This document shows, one piece after another, positions 29,748-37,850 of a stretch of 64,000 nucleotides of DNA. Origin of the DNA: Rubrivirga marina (GTDB lineage: Bacteria > Bacteroidota > Rhodothermia > Rhodothermales > Rubricoccaceae); NCBI RefSeq assembly GCF_002283365.1, contig NZ_MQWD01000001.1, positions 4,051,932 through 4,115,931 on the forward strand. The letters run 5' to 3'. Position 1 is the stretch's first letter. Each line of letters begins with the position of its first letter. Both the position numbers and the translations under genes were made by a program. Below the pieces are notes generated by a model. That model ran no database searches and was not told the DNA's origin. It saw only the letters and a list, made by a program, of their open reading frames with translations.

Positions 29748-32700
29748 TTACGCCGAGTACTTCTTCAGCAGCGACCGGCCGGACTTCTGGTCGCGCACGT
29801 CGAACGCCAGCGGGTCGACGGCGGCGTCCTCCTCCAGCACGAACGTGATGCCGCGGAGGGCGAGCCGCCAGCGCGTCAGCGGCGACGGGAAGCCGCGCCG
29901 GAGGTACGCCCCGAAGAGGGGGTGCACCTTGACGGCGATCGGCCGGCGCTTGTAGCGCTCGTCGACCGTCTGGCGGTAGTGGTCCAGCCAGCCGCGGAGG
30001 CGGCCCGAGAGAGCACGCGGGGTGGCGTCCTCCGGCGCGACCGACGGCCGCTCCGGCGCGGGCTGCGACCGCTCCGGCGACCGGTCCACCTGCGGCTCGG
30101 CCTCGGCCACGGGCACCTGGCCCTTCCGGACGATCTCGCCGGCGCCGGCGGCGGCGGCGGCCTCCGCCGCGTCGAGCGGCTCGCCGTCCTCGTCGGTCGC
30201 CTGCGTCGTGATCGACGGGCGGAGCCGCTGGCGCGTGATCTGGACGAGCCCGAAGTCCGACATCGGGAGGAGCTTCGTGACGGCGCGGTCGCGCTTGAAC
30301 GCCTCCTTGAGCGCGTCGGTCACCTTCTTCCGGTCCCGGTCGTACTTCAGGTCGATGAAGTCGACGACGATGATGCCGCCGAGGTCACGGAGCCGGAGCT
30401 GCTTGGCGACCTCCTTGGCCGCCTCGACGTTGACGTCGATGAGGTTCTGCTTCTGGCTCTTCCCGCGGCCCGCGCGGCCCGAGTTGACGTCGACCACGTG
30501 CATGGCCTCCGTCGTCTCGATGAAGAGGTACCCGCCGCCCTTCATGTTGACGCGCTTCGAGAACGCCTCCTCGACCTGCTTCTCGATGCCGAGCGAGCGG
30601 AAGACCGGCGAGCGGCCCTCGTGGAGCTCGACCTTGTTGGCCATCGACGGCGCCACGGCCTTGATGTAGGCCTGGACGTTCCGGAACACCTTCGGGTCGT
30701 CGACGAGAATCCGGTCGTAGTCCTCCGAGAACAGGTCGCGGATGACCGACGAGACCATGTTGACGTCCTGGTACAGCAGGACGGGCGGCTCGGGCTGCTC
30801 GTCCAGCTTGTCCTGGATCTTCCGCCACTTGTCGATGAGCAGCTTGAGGTCCTGGTCGAGGCTCTTCGCGTCGCGGCCCTCGGCGACCGTCCGGACGATG
30901 ACGCCGAACCGGTCGGGCTTGAGGCTCGACGCCAGCGTGCGGAGCCGGCGGCGCTCCTTGGCGCTCTCGATCTTCTTCGAAACGGCGACGTAGTCGGCCG
31001 CCGGGACGAGGACGAGGAAGCGGCCCGCCAGCGAGAGGTCCGTCGACACGCGCGGCCCCTTCGTGGAGATGGCCTCCTTCGTGATCTTGACGATCACGCG
31101 GCCGTTCCGCTTGAGGAGCTCCTCGTTGGGCGGGATCGGGACGTTCGACTTCGACTTCGAAGACGTCGACCGGCCGCGGCCGCCCTTGTCATTCCGGTCG
31201 TTGCGATCGTTCCGGCCGCCGCGCGGGGACCGGTCTCGGCCCTTCGACGACTCGTCCTTCTTCGACTCGGACGTCTGCGAATCGCTCTTGGGGGCGTCAC
31301 TCTTGGAGCGCCCGCCGCGCGTCCGGCGGCGCCCGCCGCCCTCGGAGTCGTCCTCCGACGTCTGGCCGTTGTCACCGGAGCGGCCTCGGCTCGACCCGCC
31401 CTTGGAGGGCTCGTCGTCGCTCTTCTTGCTGCGCGAACGGCGACGCGAGTCGGAGTCGGTGTCCGTCTTCTGGTCGCTCTTGCTCGACTCGTCTTGGCCC
31501 TGGTCTTCCGACGAGCCGCTGCGCGTCCGGCGGCGGCTCCGGCCTGTCGAGTCGTCCGACTCGTCGTCCGAGGCGGACCGGGCCGAGCGCGACGGCCGGC
31601 TCCCGCCCGTGAGGTCGAGCGTGGCCGGGAGCGGCTTCCGGCCGCTCTCGTCGTCCTCGACCTTCTCTTCGAGGTTCTGAACCGGATCCGCCGGTCGGCG
31701 GCTTCGGCCGGTCGGCGAGACCTTGCCCTTCGGCGACGGGTCCTGCCCGTCGTCGACGTTCTTGTCGTCGACCTTCTCGTCGGCGGTCTTCTTGCTCTTC
31801 CCCCTCGACTTGGCCCGCGAGTCCTTCCGCCCCTCCTGGTCATCGTCGGAGTTGGAGTCGTCGGCTCCAGAGTCGTCGGACGCCTTCGACCGGCCGCGCC
31901 CGCGACCGCCCCGGCGACGGCGACGACGCGACCGCTTCCCGCCGCTGGAATCGTCGTCCCCGCTCTCGGCGTCGTCGGCCTCGGCCTGATCGCCGGCCGC
32001 CTCGTCCTGTGCAGTGGGCTCTTCGGTCGGGGCGTCGTCTTTCGACTGGCCGTCTCGGTCGGAGCGGCCCTTGCGAGAACGGCGGTTCTTGGGCGCCTCG
32101 TCGCTCGACTCGTCGTCCGCCGGGTCAGCGGCCGGCGCCTCGGCGTCCGGCGCCTCCGCCTTGGCCTCCTTGGGGGACCTCGTCTTCCGTCGCGCCTTCG
32201 GCTTGGGCTCGTCGTCCGTCTTGGGCGCGTCCGCCTCGGGCGTGTCGTCGGCCGAGTCGTCGGCGGGCTCGGGCTCGGGAGCGCGGCGGGACTTCGGCTT
32301 GGAGCGAGGCTTCGAGCCCGACGTCAGGTCGAGGACGGACGGGAGCGGGCGGCGCTCCTCCTCTTCCTCCTCCTCCTCGCGGCGGCCCTTGCCGCGGCGT
32401 CCGCGGCCTCGGCCCCGCCCACGGCCCCGCGAGCGGCGGCGCGAGCGGCGCGGCTTGTCCTTGTCGTCCTCCTCCTCGTCGCCGCCGGACTCGACCTCGA
32501 GGGCGTCCTCAACGTCGGGCTCGTCCTCGTCGTCGGCGACGCGCTTGGACGGGGCCAGCGACAGGACCGGCTCGTCGAGCCCGGGGACCTCCTCGCCGGC
32601 GAGCGCCAGCAGCTGGGGGAGGTTGTCGGTGAGGTCGGAAAAGTGCAGGAAGCAGTCCTGCTTCTGCCCGACGTCGACGAAGGCGGCCCGGATGGCGGGC

Positions 32701-32849
32701 ATGACCTTCTGGACGCGGCCGAGGTAGACGTTGCCGATCGTCCGGACGTTATCGGGGTTCTCGACGTAGAGTTCGACCAGTTCGCCGTTCTCGACGATGG
32801 CGATCCGCGAGCGGTCTTTGCTCGCGTTGATGACGATTTCCTTCTTCAA
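29748..32849 (-). CDS. Ribonuclease E/G family endoribonuclease with a giant S1-domain insertion
   Basis: A 1033-residue protein starting at TTG 32849, which yields KKEIVINASKDRSRIAIVEN, the normal RNase G/E N-terminus. No ATG lies nearby. The S1 domain begins TIGNVYLGRVQKVMPAIRAA (residues 37-56) and reaches FLHFSDL (67-73), is interrupted from about 85 to 565 by acidic, Arg/Ser-rich and RG-repeat low-complexity sequence, then resumes PNEELLKRNGRVIVKITKEA (about 573). The catalytic core is intact: MHVVDVNSGRAGRGK and IIVVDFIDLK supply the two metal-binding Asp, and LVQITRQRLRPS closes the domain. The Zn-link CPxCxG that normally follows is absent. It cleaves RNA in decay and rRNA processing (family knowledge). 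The insertion may act as a degradosome or condensate scaffold (inference). Confidence 0.88.
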   Translation of the reverse strand: MKKEIVINASKDRSRIAIVENGELVELYVENPDNVRTIGNVYLGRVQKVMPAIRAAFVDVGQKQDCFLHFSDLTDNLPQLLALAGEEVPGLDEPVLSLAPSKRVADDEDEPDVEDALEVESGGDEEEDDKDKPRRSRRRSRGRGRGRGRGRRGKGRREEEEEEEERRPLPSVLDLTSGSKPRSKPKSRRAPEPEPADDSADDTPEADAPKTDDEPKPKARRKTRSPKEAKAEAPDAEAPAADPADDESSDEAPKNRRSRKGRSDRDGQSKDDAPTEEPTAQDEAAGDQAEADDAESGDDDSSGGKRSRRRRRRGGRGRGRSKASDDSGADDSNSDDDQEGRKDSRAKSRGKSKKTADEKVDDKNVDDGQDPSPKGKVSPTGRSRRPADPVQNLEEKVEDDESGRKPLPATLDLTGGSRPSRSARSASDDESDDSTGRSRRRTRSGSSEDQGQDESSKSDQKTDTDSDSRRRSRSKKSDDEPSKGGSSRGRSGDNGQTSEDDSEGGGRRRTRGGRSKSDAPKSDSQTSESKKDESSKGRDRSPRGGRNDRNDRNDKGGRGRSTSSKSKSNVPIPPNEELLKRNGRVIVKITKEAISTKGPRVSTDLSLAGRFLVLVPAADYVAVSKKIESAKERRRLRTLASSLKPDRFGVIVRTVAEGRDAKSLDQDLKLLIDKWRKIQDKLDEQPEPPVLLYQDVNMVSSVIRDLFSEDYDRILVDDPKVFRNVQAYIKAVAPSMANKVELHEGRSPVFRSLGIEKQVEEAFSKRVNMKGGGYLFIETTEAMHVVDVNSGRAGRGKSQKQNLIDVNVEAAKEVAKQLRLRDLGGIIVVDFIDLKYDRDRKKVTDALKEAFKRDRAVTKLLPMSDFGLVQITRQRLRPSITTQATDEDGEPLDAAEAAAAAGAGEIVRKGQVPVAEAEPQVDRSPERSQPAPERPSVAPEDATPRALSGRLRGWLDHYRQTVDERYKRRPIAVKVHPLFGAYLRRGFPSPLTRWRLALRGITFVLEEDAAVDPLAFDVRDQKSGRSLLKKYSA

Positions 32850-33487
32850 AAGATGGGGGGGCGACGCGCCGGCGCTCGGGCGCGCGGCTCGGCCGGGGTC
32901 CTCGACGGAGCGATCCGTCGGGGAGGCCGGGGGCTCGCGCGGCGCGGCGCCGGGCCGTCGGCCGGCCTCGGTCCTCGGGGACCGGGGCGCCGGGAGCCAG
33001 GGCGCGCGCGGGGCGGGGCGCAGTGGGCCGCGGGACGCACGCGGCCGGTCGGGCCCCCGGCCGGAGGGCCAGGAGCGCGGCCCAGCGGGCGACAACGCGG
33101 ACGATGGAGAGCACGACGTGCGACATGGGGCGCAGGTCCGGCGCGGGCGCCGGAGGCCGAGGACGGCGGACCGCGTCGGTCCGGGGCCGCTCGGGCGCGA
33201 ACGAGTGGGTGGGCCGCCCCGAACCCTCAGGCCGGGCACGGTCCACGTGGGAAGGTACGCCGGCCTCGACGGGAGCGTGCGAAGAGCCCGTGCGACCGCC
33301 ATCGGAGCGCCGGCCCGCCCGCCCCGCCGCCCGAGGCGGGCCATCTCCATCCTGAATCCTCTGAAACCGGCCCCCGTCCGTGGTTTCGTCTCTGTTGACG
33401 AGTGAACCCGGCGTGCCCGACCGGGGTAGGTGCTCGACCGATCGTTTTTGACCGCGTGGCCTCCGGGTCCCGCCCTTCCCCCGACCG
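32850..33487. other. Long divergent gap between rng and citrate synthase
   Basis: This 638-base gap has extreme G+C content with many short inverted repeats (for example GGGCCCCCGGCC near 33050). Open frames crossing it encode only Arg/Pro/Ala-rich sequence without resemblance to proteins. It probably contains the rng leader, since leaders of RNase E genes are known autoregulatory sites in enterobacteria; whether this one is regulatory is inference. TCGTTTTTGACC near 33443 is the only A+T-richer patch and may mark the gltA promoter. Confidence 0.5.
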
Positions 33488-34639
33488 ATGTCCCAGACCG
33501 ACGCCCCCGCCCCCACCCAGTCCCGCGGCCTCGAAGGCGTGACCGCCCTCGACACCGAGCTCTCGTTCATCGACGGCCAGAAGGGCGAGCTGCTCTACCG
33601 CGGCTACGGCATCCAGGACCTCGCCGAGAACACGTCGTTCGAGGAGACGGCCTACCTCCTCTGGAAGGGCTCGCTCCCGACGCAGGCCCAGCTCGACGAG
33701 CTCAACGCGCAGCTCCGCGAGGCCCGCCCGGTCCACCCCGACCTCCTCGACCACCTCCGGCACCACACGCCGAAGGACGCCAACCCGATGGCCGCCATGC
33801 GGACGGCCCTCTCGATGCTGGCCGCCTATGACGACGAGGCCGACGTCATGGACGCCGAGGCCAACTACCGCAAGGCGGTCCGCCTCACGGCCAAGCTCCC
33901 GACGCTCGTCGCGGCCTTCGACCGGATCCGGAAGGGCCTGGACCCCGTCGCCCCGAAGCAGGAGGGCTCGACGGCCCACGACTTCCTCTACATGCTCAAC
34001 GGCGAGGAGCCGGGGCCGGCCGCCGAGGCCATCATGGACGCGGCCCTCGTGCTCCACGCCGAGCACGGCCTGAACGCCTCCACGTTCACGGCCCGCGTCA
34101 TCAGCTCGACGTTGAGCGACATGTACTCGGCCGTCGTCGGGGCCATGGGCGCGCTCAAGGGGCCGCTGCACGGTGGGGCCAACATCGAGGTCATGAAGAC
34201 CCTCCTCAAGCTCGACGAGTCGGGCCAGAGCGCCCAGGACTTCGTGGACGAGAAGCTGGCCAAGAAGGAGAAGATCATGGGCATCGGGCACCGCGTCTAC
34301 AAGACGCTCGACCCGCGCGCGGTCATCCTCCGAGACATGCTCGAGGACCTCTCCGAAGAGAAGGGCGAGACGAAGTGGCTCGAGATGTCCGACACAATCC
34401 GGACGACGGTCAAGGAGACCAAGGGCCTCGACGCCAACGTCGACTTCTACTCGGCGAGCGTGTACTACCTCCTCGGCATCGAGACCGACCTCTACACCCC
34501 GATCTTCGCCATCTCGCGGATGACGGGCTGGACGGCCCACCTCCTCGAGCAGTGGGAGGACAACCGGCTCATCCGCCCGCGCGCCGAGTACGTCGGCCCG
34601 CGCGGCCTGACGGTGACCCCGGTCGCCGAGCGCGGCTAG
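33488..34639 (+). CDS. gltA: Citrate synthase
   Basis: A 383-residue citrate synthase that condenses oxaloacetate and acetyl-CoA as the entry step of the TCA cycle. Family blocks in order: LSFIDGQKGELLYRGYGIQD (substrate-domain start), GPLHGGANIEVMKTL with the catalytic His, IMGIGHRVYKTLDPRA with the second His, and NVDFYSASVYYLLGIETDLY with the catalytic Asp, followed by TPIFAISRMTGWTAHLLEQW and the NRLIRPRAEYVGP C-terminus. Length is that of the short, dimeric Gram-positive/archaeal-type enzymes rather than the 430-residue NADH-sensitive hexamers. It lies directly upstream of sdhCDAB, but a strong hairpin and separate promoter boxes intervene, so the two units are probably transcribed separately. 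Confidence 0.95.
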   Translation: MSQTDAPAPTQSRGLEGVTALDTELSFIDGQKGELLYRGYGIQDLAENTSFEETAYLLWKGSLPTQAQLDELNAQLREARPVHPDLLDHLRHHTPKDANPMAAMRTALSMLAAYDDEADVMDAEANYRKAVRLTAKLPTLVAAFDRIRKGLDPVAPKQEGSTAHDFLYMLNGEEPGPAAEAIMDAALVLHAEHGLNASTFTARVISSTLSDMYSAVVGAMGALKGPLHGGANIEVMKTLLKLDESGQSAQDFVDEKLAKKEKIMGIGHRVYKTLDPRAVILRDMLEDLSEEKGETKWLEMSDTIRTTVKETKGLDANVDFYSASVYYLLGIETDLYTPIFAISRMTGWTAHLLEQWEDNRLIRPRAEYVGPRGLTVTPVAERG

Positions 34640-34651
34640 CGCCGACCCCGC

Positions 34652-34671
34652 CCGCCTCGGCACCGAGGCGG
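34652..34671. repeat. Dispersed palindrome, one centre mismatch
   Basis: CCGCCTCGGCACCGAGGCGG, 12 bases after the gltA stop and just before the strong hairpin at 34679. Confidence 0.8.
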
Positions 34672-34678
34672 AGCCCGC

Positions 34679-34707
34679 GGGGCGCCCGGATTCGGTCCGG
34701 GCGCCCC
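34679..34707 (+). terminator. Strong hairpin downstream of gltA
   Basis: GGGGCGCCCGGA (34679-34690) pairs perfectly with TCCGGGCGCCCC (34696-34707) around a 5-base loop. The 12-bp stem has no T-tract, so it may act by stabilising the mRNA end or with Rho. It separates gltA from the sdh promoter boxes. Confidence 0.6.
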
Positions 34708-34809
34708 GCCGTCGTTCGGGCCGCGGCCGCGGTCGTGAACTCGCGGCGGAAGCGCTGCCGAGCGTCACCGGCGCCCCTGCGAAGTCCCGACGAGGAGCGG
34801 GAACGGGCG

Positions 34810-34840
34810 TACTTTGGAACCGTCGCGCCCCGTACTTTCA
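34810..34840 (+). promoter_or_regulatory. Tandem -7-like boxes upstream of sdhC
   Basis: TACTTTGG (34810-34817) and TACTTTCA (34833-34840) are spaced 23 bases apart, each close to TAnnTTTG. They give leaders of roughly 60-90 bases ahead of the sdhC ATG at 34905. Two tandem promoters would suit a regulated respiratory operon, which is inference. Confidence 0.45.
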
Positions 34841-34904
34841 CTCCAGAGTGAAACCTCGCACGGGGCCGCCGGTTGCCCGCCCCCGTCCTTCCCCTCCCCC
34901 CGTC

Positions 34905-35309
34905 ATGGCCGTCGCCGCCGACCGCACGTCCGTCGCCAGCCGCCCCGTTCAGCGTTACAAGCTGCGCGTGGGCATGTTCGCGTGGATCCTCCACCGCCTG
35001 ACCGGGCTGGCCCTCGTGGGCTACCTCGTGCTCCACGTCTGGGGGCTCAAGGCGATCACGAACCCCGAGGCCTACAACGCCCTCATCACGAGCTACCACG
35101 CGCCGATCTTCAAGGTCGGCGAGTTCCTGCTCCTGGGCGCCGTGATCTACCACGCCCTGAACGGGCTCCGGATCGTGCTCATCGACTTCGTGGGGTGGAG
35201 CCCGAACCAGAAGCGGCTGTTCTGGACGCTCGGCGCCGTCGCCGCCGTCCTGTTCGCGGTCGGGGGCTACCCGTCCATCGCCGCCCTCGTCGACCACCTC
35301 AACGGCTAA
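34905..35309 (+). CDS. sdhC: Succinate dehydrogenase cytochrome b subunit SdhC
   Basis: A 134-residue membrane anchor of complex II. VGMFAWILHRLTGLALVGYL is the conserved helix-1 SxxHRxTG-type motif, and LVLHVWGLKAI supplies a candidate heme-ligating His. FKVGEFLLLGAVIYHALNGL is helix 2 with a His that could be the other ligand, and LFWTLGAVAAVLFAVGGY helix 3. I start at ATG 34905; an upstream in-frame GTG (34848) adds a Pro-rich stretch not seen in the family. The anchor shares the HRxTG motif with SdhD 56 bases downstream. It provides quinone reduction and membrane attachment for SdhAB. Confidence 0.9.
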   Translation: MAVAADRTSVASRPVQRYKLRVGMFAWILHRLTGLALVGYLVLHVWGLKAITNPEAYNALITSYHAPIFKVGEFLLLGAVIYHALNGLRIVLIDFVGWSPNQKRLFWTLGAVAAVLFAVGGYPSIAALVDHLNG

Positions 35310-35317
35310 GCCGCCCC

Positions 35318-35349
35318 GCTGGCGGCGCCCGCCGAGGCGGGCCGCCAGC
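35318..35349. repeat. Hairpin between sdhC and sdhD
   Basis: GCTGGCGGC (35318-35326) pairs perfectly with GCCGCCAGC (35341-35349). The 14-base loop CGCCCGCCGAGGCGGG-like centre contains a half copy of the dispersed palindrome. It ends 15 bases before the sdhD ATG. Confidence 0.6.
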
Positions 35350-35364
35350 GCCGCGCCCAATCTC

Positions 35365-35949
35365 ATGGCAAGCAAGTACGGCCGCACCGCCCGCTCCAGC
35401 GCGTTCCAGTGGTTCGCCCACCGGATCACGGGGACGTTCCTCATCTTCCTGCTGATCACCCACTTCTGGGTCCAGCACTACGACCGGACCACGGCGAGCA
35501 TCTCGCACTCGGTCGTCACGGCCGACGAGGCCGAGGCGGGCGTCCTCCCGCGTTACTCCGAGGAAGCTGCCGAGGCCGTCCGGGCCTTCGAGGCCCGCGA
35601 CGCCGCGCCGGCGACGCCCGACGCCCCGCGCGTGGTCCCGGCCCAGATCGGCGACCCCGAGGGCGACGCGCCGGGCCCGACGCACCCGCCTGGCGAGGTC
35701 GCCGGCCCGACGCCCTACGAGGTCCTGATGCTCCGCCTCGGCGACCCCGTCTACGCGGTCCTCTGGAAAGGCTTCAACCTCCTGTTCCTGGCGTTCGCCC
35801 TCCACCACGGGTTCTACGGGCTCAACAACGTCCTGACCGACTACATCCGGAACGACATGGCCCGCGTCGGCGCGACGGCCCTCTCGTGGACGCTCGCCCT
35901 CGTGCTGTTCGTCGTCGGCGCCTACTCCGTCATCGTGGCGGGCCTCTAG
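35365..35949 (+). CDS. sdhD: Succinate dehydrogenase membrane anchor SdhD with an enlarged loop
   Basis: A 194-residue second anchor subunit. FQWFAHRITGTFLIFLLITH is helix 1 with the HRxTG and heme-His motifs, VLWKGFNLLFLAFALHHGFY helix 2 with a His pair, and LSWTLALVLFVVGAYSVIV helix 3. Between helices 1 and 2 lies about 85 residues of acidic, Ala/Pro/Glu-rich sequence (residues about 45-120), far longer than the usual short loop, so this protein is roughly 70-80 residues larger than typical SdhD. The loop is probably periplasmic by topology (inference). Together with SdhC it forms a two-subunit anchor rather than the single five-helix anchor of many Bacteroidota. Confidence 0.85.
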   Translation: MASKYGRTARSSAFQWFAHRITGTFLIFLLITHFWVQHYDRTTASISHSVVTADEAEAGVLPRYSEEAAEAVRAFEARDAAPATPDAPRVVPAQIGDPEGDAPGPTHPPGEVAGPTPYEVLMLRLGDPVYAVLWKGFNLLFLAFALHHGFYGLNNVLTDYIRNDMARVGATALSWTLALVLFVVGAYSVIVAGL

Positions 35950-35973
35950 CGAGGCCGGGACGAGCGACGAGGA

Positions 35974-36020
35974 ACTGGGGACGCCTCCCCGCCTGGTCCC
36001 GAGTCCCCACCGTCCCCAGT
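35974..36020. repeat. Intercistronic hairpin between sdhD and sdhA
   Basis: ACTGGGGACG (35974-35983) and CGTCCCCAGT (36011-36020) are perfect complements, with CCCGAGTCCCC-like repeats in the loop. It ends 10 bases before the sdhA ATG, so it may influence translation initiation. Confidence 0.65.
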
Positions 36021-36030
36021 CCCCCATCCC

Positions 36031-37773
36031 ATGACCTTCACCCACGACATCGTCATCGTCGGCGCCGGCGGCGCCGGGCTCATGGCCGCGCTCTACGCCT
36101 CGGAGGGCGGGGCCGACGTGGCCGTCGTCTCGAAGCTCCACCCGCTCCGCAGCCACACGGGCGCCGCGCAGGGCGGCATCGGCGCGGCCCTCGGCAACGA
36201 GGAGGAGGACCACTGGCTCTGGCACGCCTTCGACACGACGAAGGGCTCGGACTACCTCGGCGACCAGGACGCCATCGAGCAGATGTGCCAGGACGCCCCG
36301 CGCACGATCATCGAGCTCGAGCACTACGGCGTCCCGTTCTCCCGCACGCGCGAGGGCAAGATCGCCCAGCGCCGGTTCGGCGGGCACACCCGCAACTTCG
36401 GCGAGGCGCCGGTCCGGCGGGCCTGCTACGCGGCCGACCGGACGGGCCACATGATCCTGCACACGCTCTACGAGCAGTGCGTCAAGAACAAGGTCACGTT
36501 CTACGACGAGTTCCAGGTCCTCGATCTCGTCGAGAGCCCGGACGGCGAGGGCATCGCCGGGTGCGTGGCCTACGAGATCCTGACGGGCGACGTCCACACG
36601 TTCCACGCGGCGGCGACGTGCTTCGCGACGGGCGGCTACGGCCGCGCCTTCAAGACTACGTCGAACGCCCACGCCGGGACCGGCGACGGGTTCGCCCTCG
36701 CGCTCCGCGCCGGGCTCCCGCTCCAGGACATGGAGTTCATCCAGTTCCACCCGACCGGCCTCTACCGCCTCGGCATCCTTATCACGGAGGGCGCGCGCGG
36801 GGAGGGCGGCATCCTCCGCAACTCGGAGGGCGAGCGGTTCATGGAGCGCTACGCGCCGACGGTCAAGGACCTCGCGCCGCGCGACATGGTCTCGCAGTGC
36901 ATCTACAAGGAGATCCGCGAGGGCCGCGGCATCAACGGCAAAGACCACGTCGTCCTCGACATGACGGGCGTGGGCAAGGACGTCCTCGAGCACAAGCTGC
37001 CCGAGATCTCGACGTTCAGCCGCGTCTACCTCGGCATCGACCCGGTCAAGACGCCGATCCCCGTCGCCCCGACGTGCCACTACGCGATGGGCGGCATCCC
37101 GACGAACATCGACGGGCAGGTGACCAAGAGCGCCGACCGGAGCGACACCGTCGAGGGCTTCTTCGCGTGTGGCGAGGCCGCCTGCGTGTCGGTCCACGGC
37201 GCCAACCGGCTGGGCACGAACTCGCTCCTCGACCTCGTCGTCTTCGGGCGGCGGACCGGGATCGAGATGGCCAGGCAGGTCAAGGCCGGCGCCGAGCGGC
37301 TCCCGCTCCCCGAAGCCCCCGAGAAGCGGACGCGCGAGATGCTCGACTCCATCCTGTCCCGCACCGAGGGCGAGAAGGCGGTCGCCGTCCGGACCGACCT
37401 CCAGGAGACCATGATGAAGAACGTCTCGGTTTACCGGACCGACGAGACGCTCGAGGAGGCCCTCGGCGACCTCCAGACGCTCCGGGCCCGGGCCGCCTCG
37501 GTGACGTGCCAGGACAAGGGGACCCGGTTCAACACGGACCTCATGGACGCCGTCGAGGTCCAGTTCATGGTCGACTACGCCGAGGCCATCACGGTCGCCG
37601 CCCGGAACCGGACCGAGAGCCGCGGCGCCCACCTCCGCGAGGACTACTCCAAGCGGAACGACGACGAGTGGCTCAAGCACACGCTCCTCTGGAGCGACCA
37701 GCAGGGCCAGACCGAGATCGGCTACAAGGACGTCATCATCACGCAGTTCCAGCCCAAGGAGCGCAAGTACTAG
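36031..37773 (+). CDS. sdhA: Succinate dehydrogenase flavoprotein subunit SdhA
   Basis: A 580-residue flavoprotein that oxidises succinate to fumarate. [20 protein letters not shown] is the FAD Rossmann motif, and [20 protein letters not shown] contains the His for covalent FAD attachment. [10 protein letters not shown] and [20 protein letters not shown] are the substrate-binding and catalytic-Arg blocks, [15 protein letters not shown] follows, and [15 protein letters not shown] and [18 protein letters not shown] are the C-terminal FAD contacts. Length and all key residues are as expected for the SdhA/FrdA family. Order sdhCDAB matches the direction oxidative complex II operons usually have. 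Distance to sdhB is 77 bases, filled by a long hairpin. Confidence 0.96.
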   Translation: MTFTHDIVIVGAGGAGLMAALYASEGGADVAVVSKLHPLRSHTGAAQGGIGAALGNEEEDHWLWHAFDTTKGSDYLGDQDAIEQMCQDAPRTIIELEHYGVPFSRTREGKIAQRRFGGHTRNFGEAPVRRACYAADRTGHMILHTLYEQCVKNKVTFYDEFQVLDLVESPDGEGIAGCVAYEILTGDVHTFHAAATCFATGGYGRAFKTTSNAHAGTGDGFALALRAGLPLQDMEFIQFHPTGLYRLGILITEGARGEGGILRNSEGERFMERYAPTVKDLAPRDMVSQCIYKEIREGRGINGKDHVVLDMTGVGKDVLEHKLPEISTFSRVYLGIDPVKTPIPVAPTCHYAMGGIPTNIDGQVTKSADRSDTVEGFFACGEAACVSVHGANRLGTNSLLDLVVFGRRTGIEMARQVKAGAERLPLPEAPEKRTREMLDSILSRTEGEKAVAVRTDLQETMMKNVSVYRTDETLEEALGDLQTLRARAASVTCQDKGTRFNTDLMDAVEVQFMVDYAEAITVAARNRTESRGAHLREDYSKRNDDEWLKHTLLWSDQQGQTEIGYKDVIITQFQPKERKY

Positions 37774-37779
37774 AGAGCT

Positions 37780-37832
37780 CGGAGTTCAGAGTTCGGAGTT
37801 CAGAGTTGGACGCCACGAACTCCGAACTCTGA
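37780..37832. repeat. Long hairpin with tandem repeat between sdhA and sdhB
   Basis: CGGAGTTCAGAGTT occurs twice in tandem (37780-37793, 37794-37807). TCAGAGTTCGGAGTTC (37786-37801) pairs perfectly over 16 bases with GAACTCCGAACTCTGA (37817-37832) around a 15-base loop. A further half copy, CTCCGAACTC, abuts the sdhB ATG. The sequence is much less G+C-rich than its surroundings. Confidence 0.8.
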
Positions 37833-37850
37833 CCTTCCACCTCCGAACTC

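Noticed and set aside
31100..32500. Repetitive CGTCGTC/TCGTCCGA-like runs that look like a repeat array
   Set aside because: They encode the Ser/Asp/Arg-rich insert of the RNase gene, have no constant repeat-spacer spacing, and no cas genes are present, so this is not a CRISPR array.
32850..33350. A 167-residue N-terminal extension of the RNase E/G protein from an upstream ATG
   Set aside because: The sequence is Arg/Pro/Ala noise without any resemblance to the family, and KKEIVIN is the normal N-terminus.
29673..33398. A 1241-codon open frame on the plus strand opposite the RNase E/G gene
   Set aside because: It is the antisense of a real gene in very G+C-rich DNA where stop codons are rare. 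Its composition (Val/Leu/Arg/Asp-rich, no motif) mirrors the repetitive insert of the true product.
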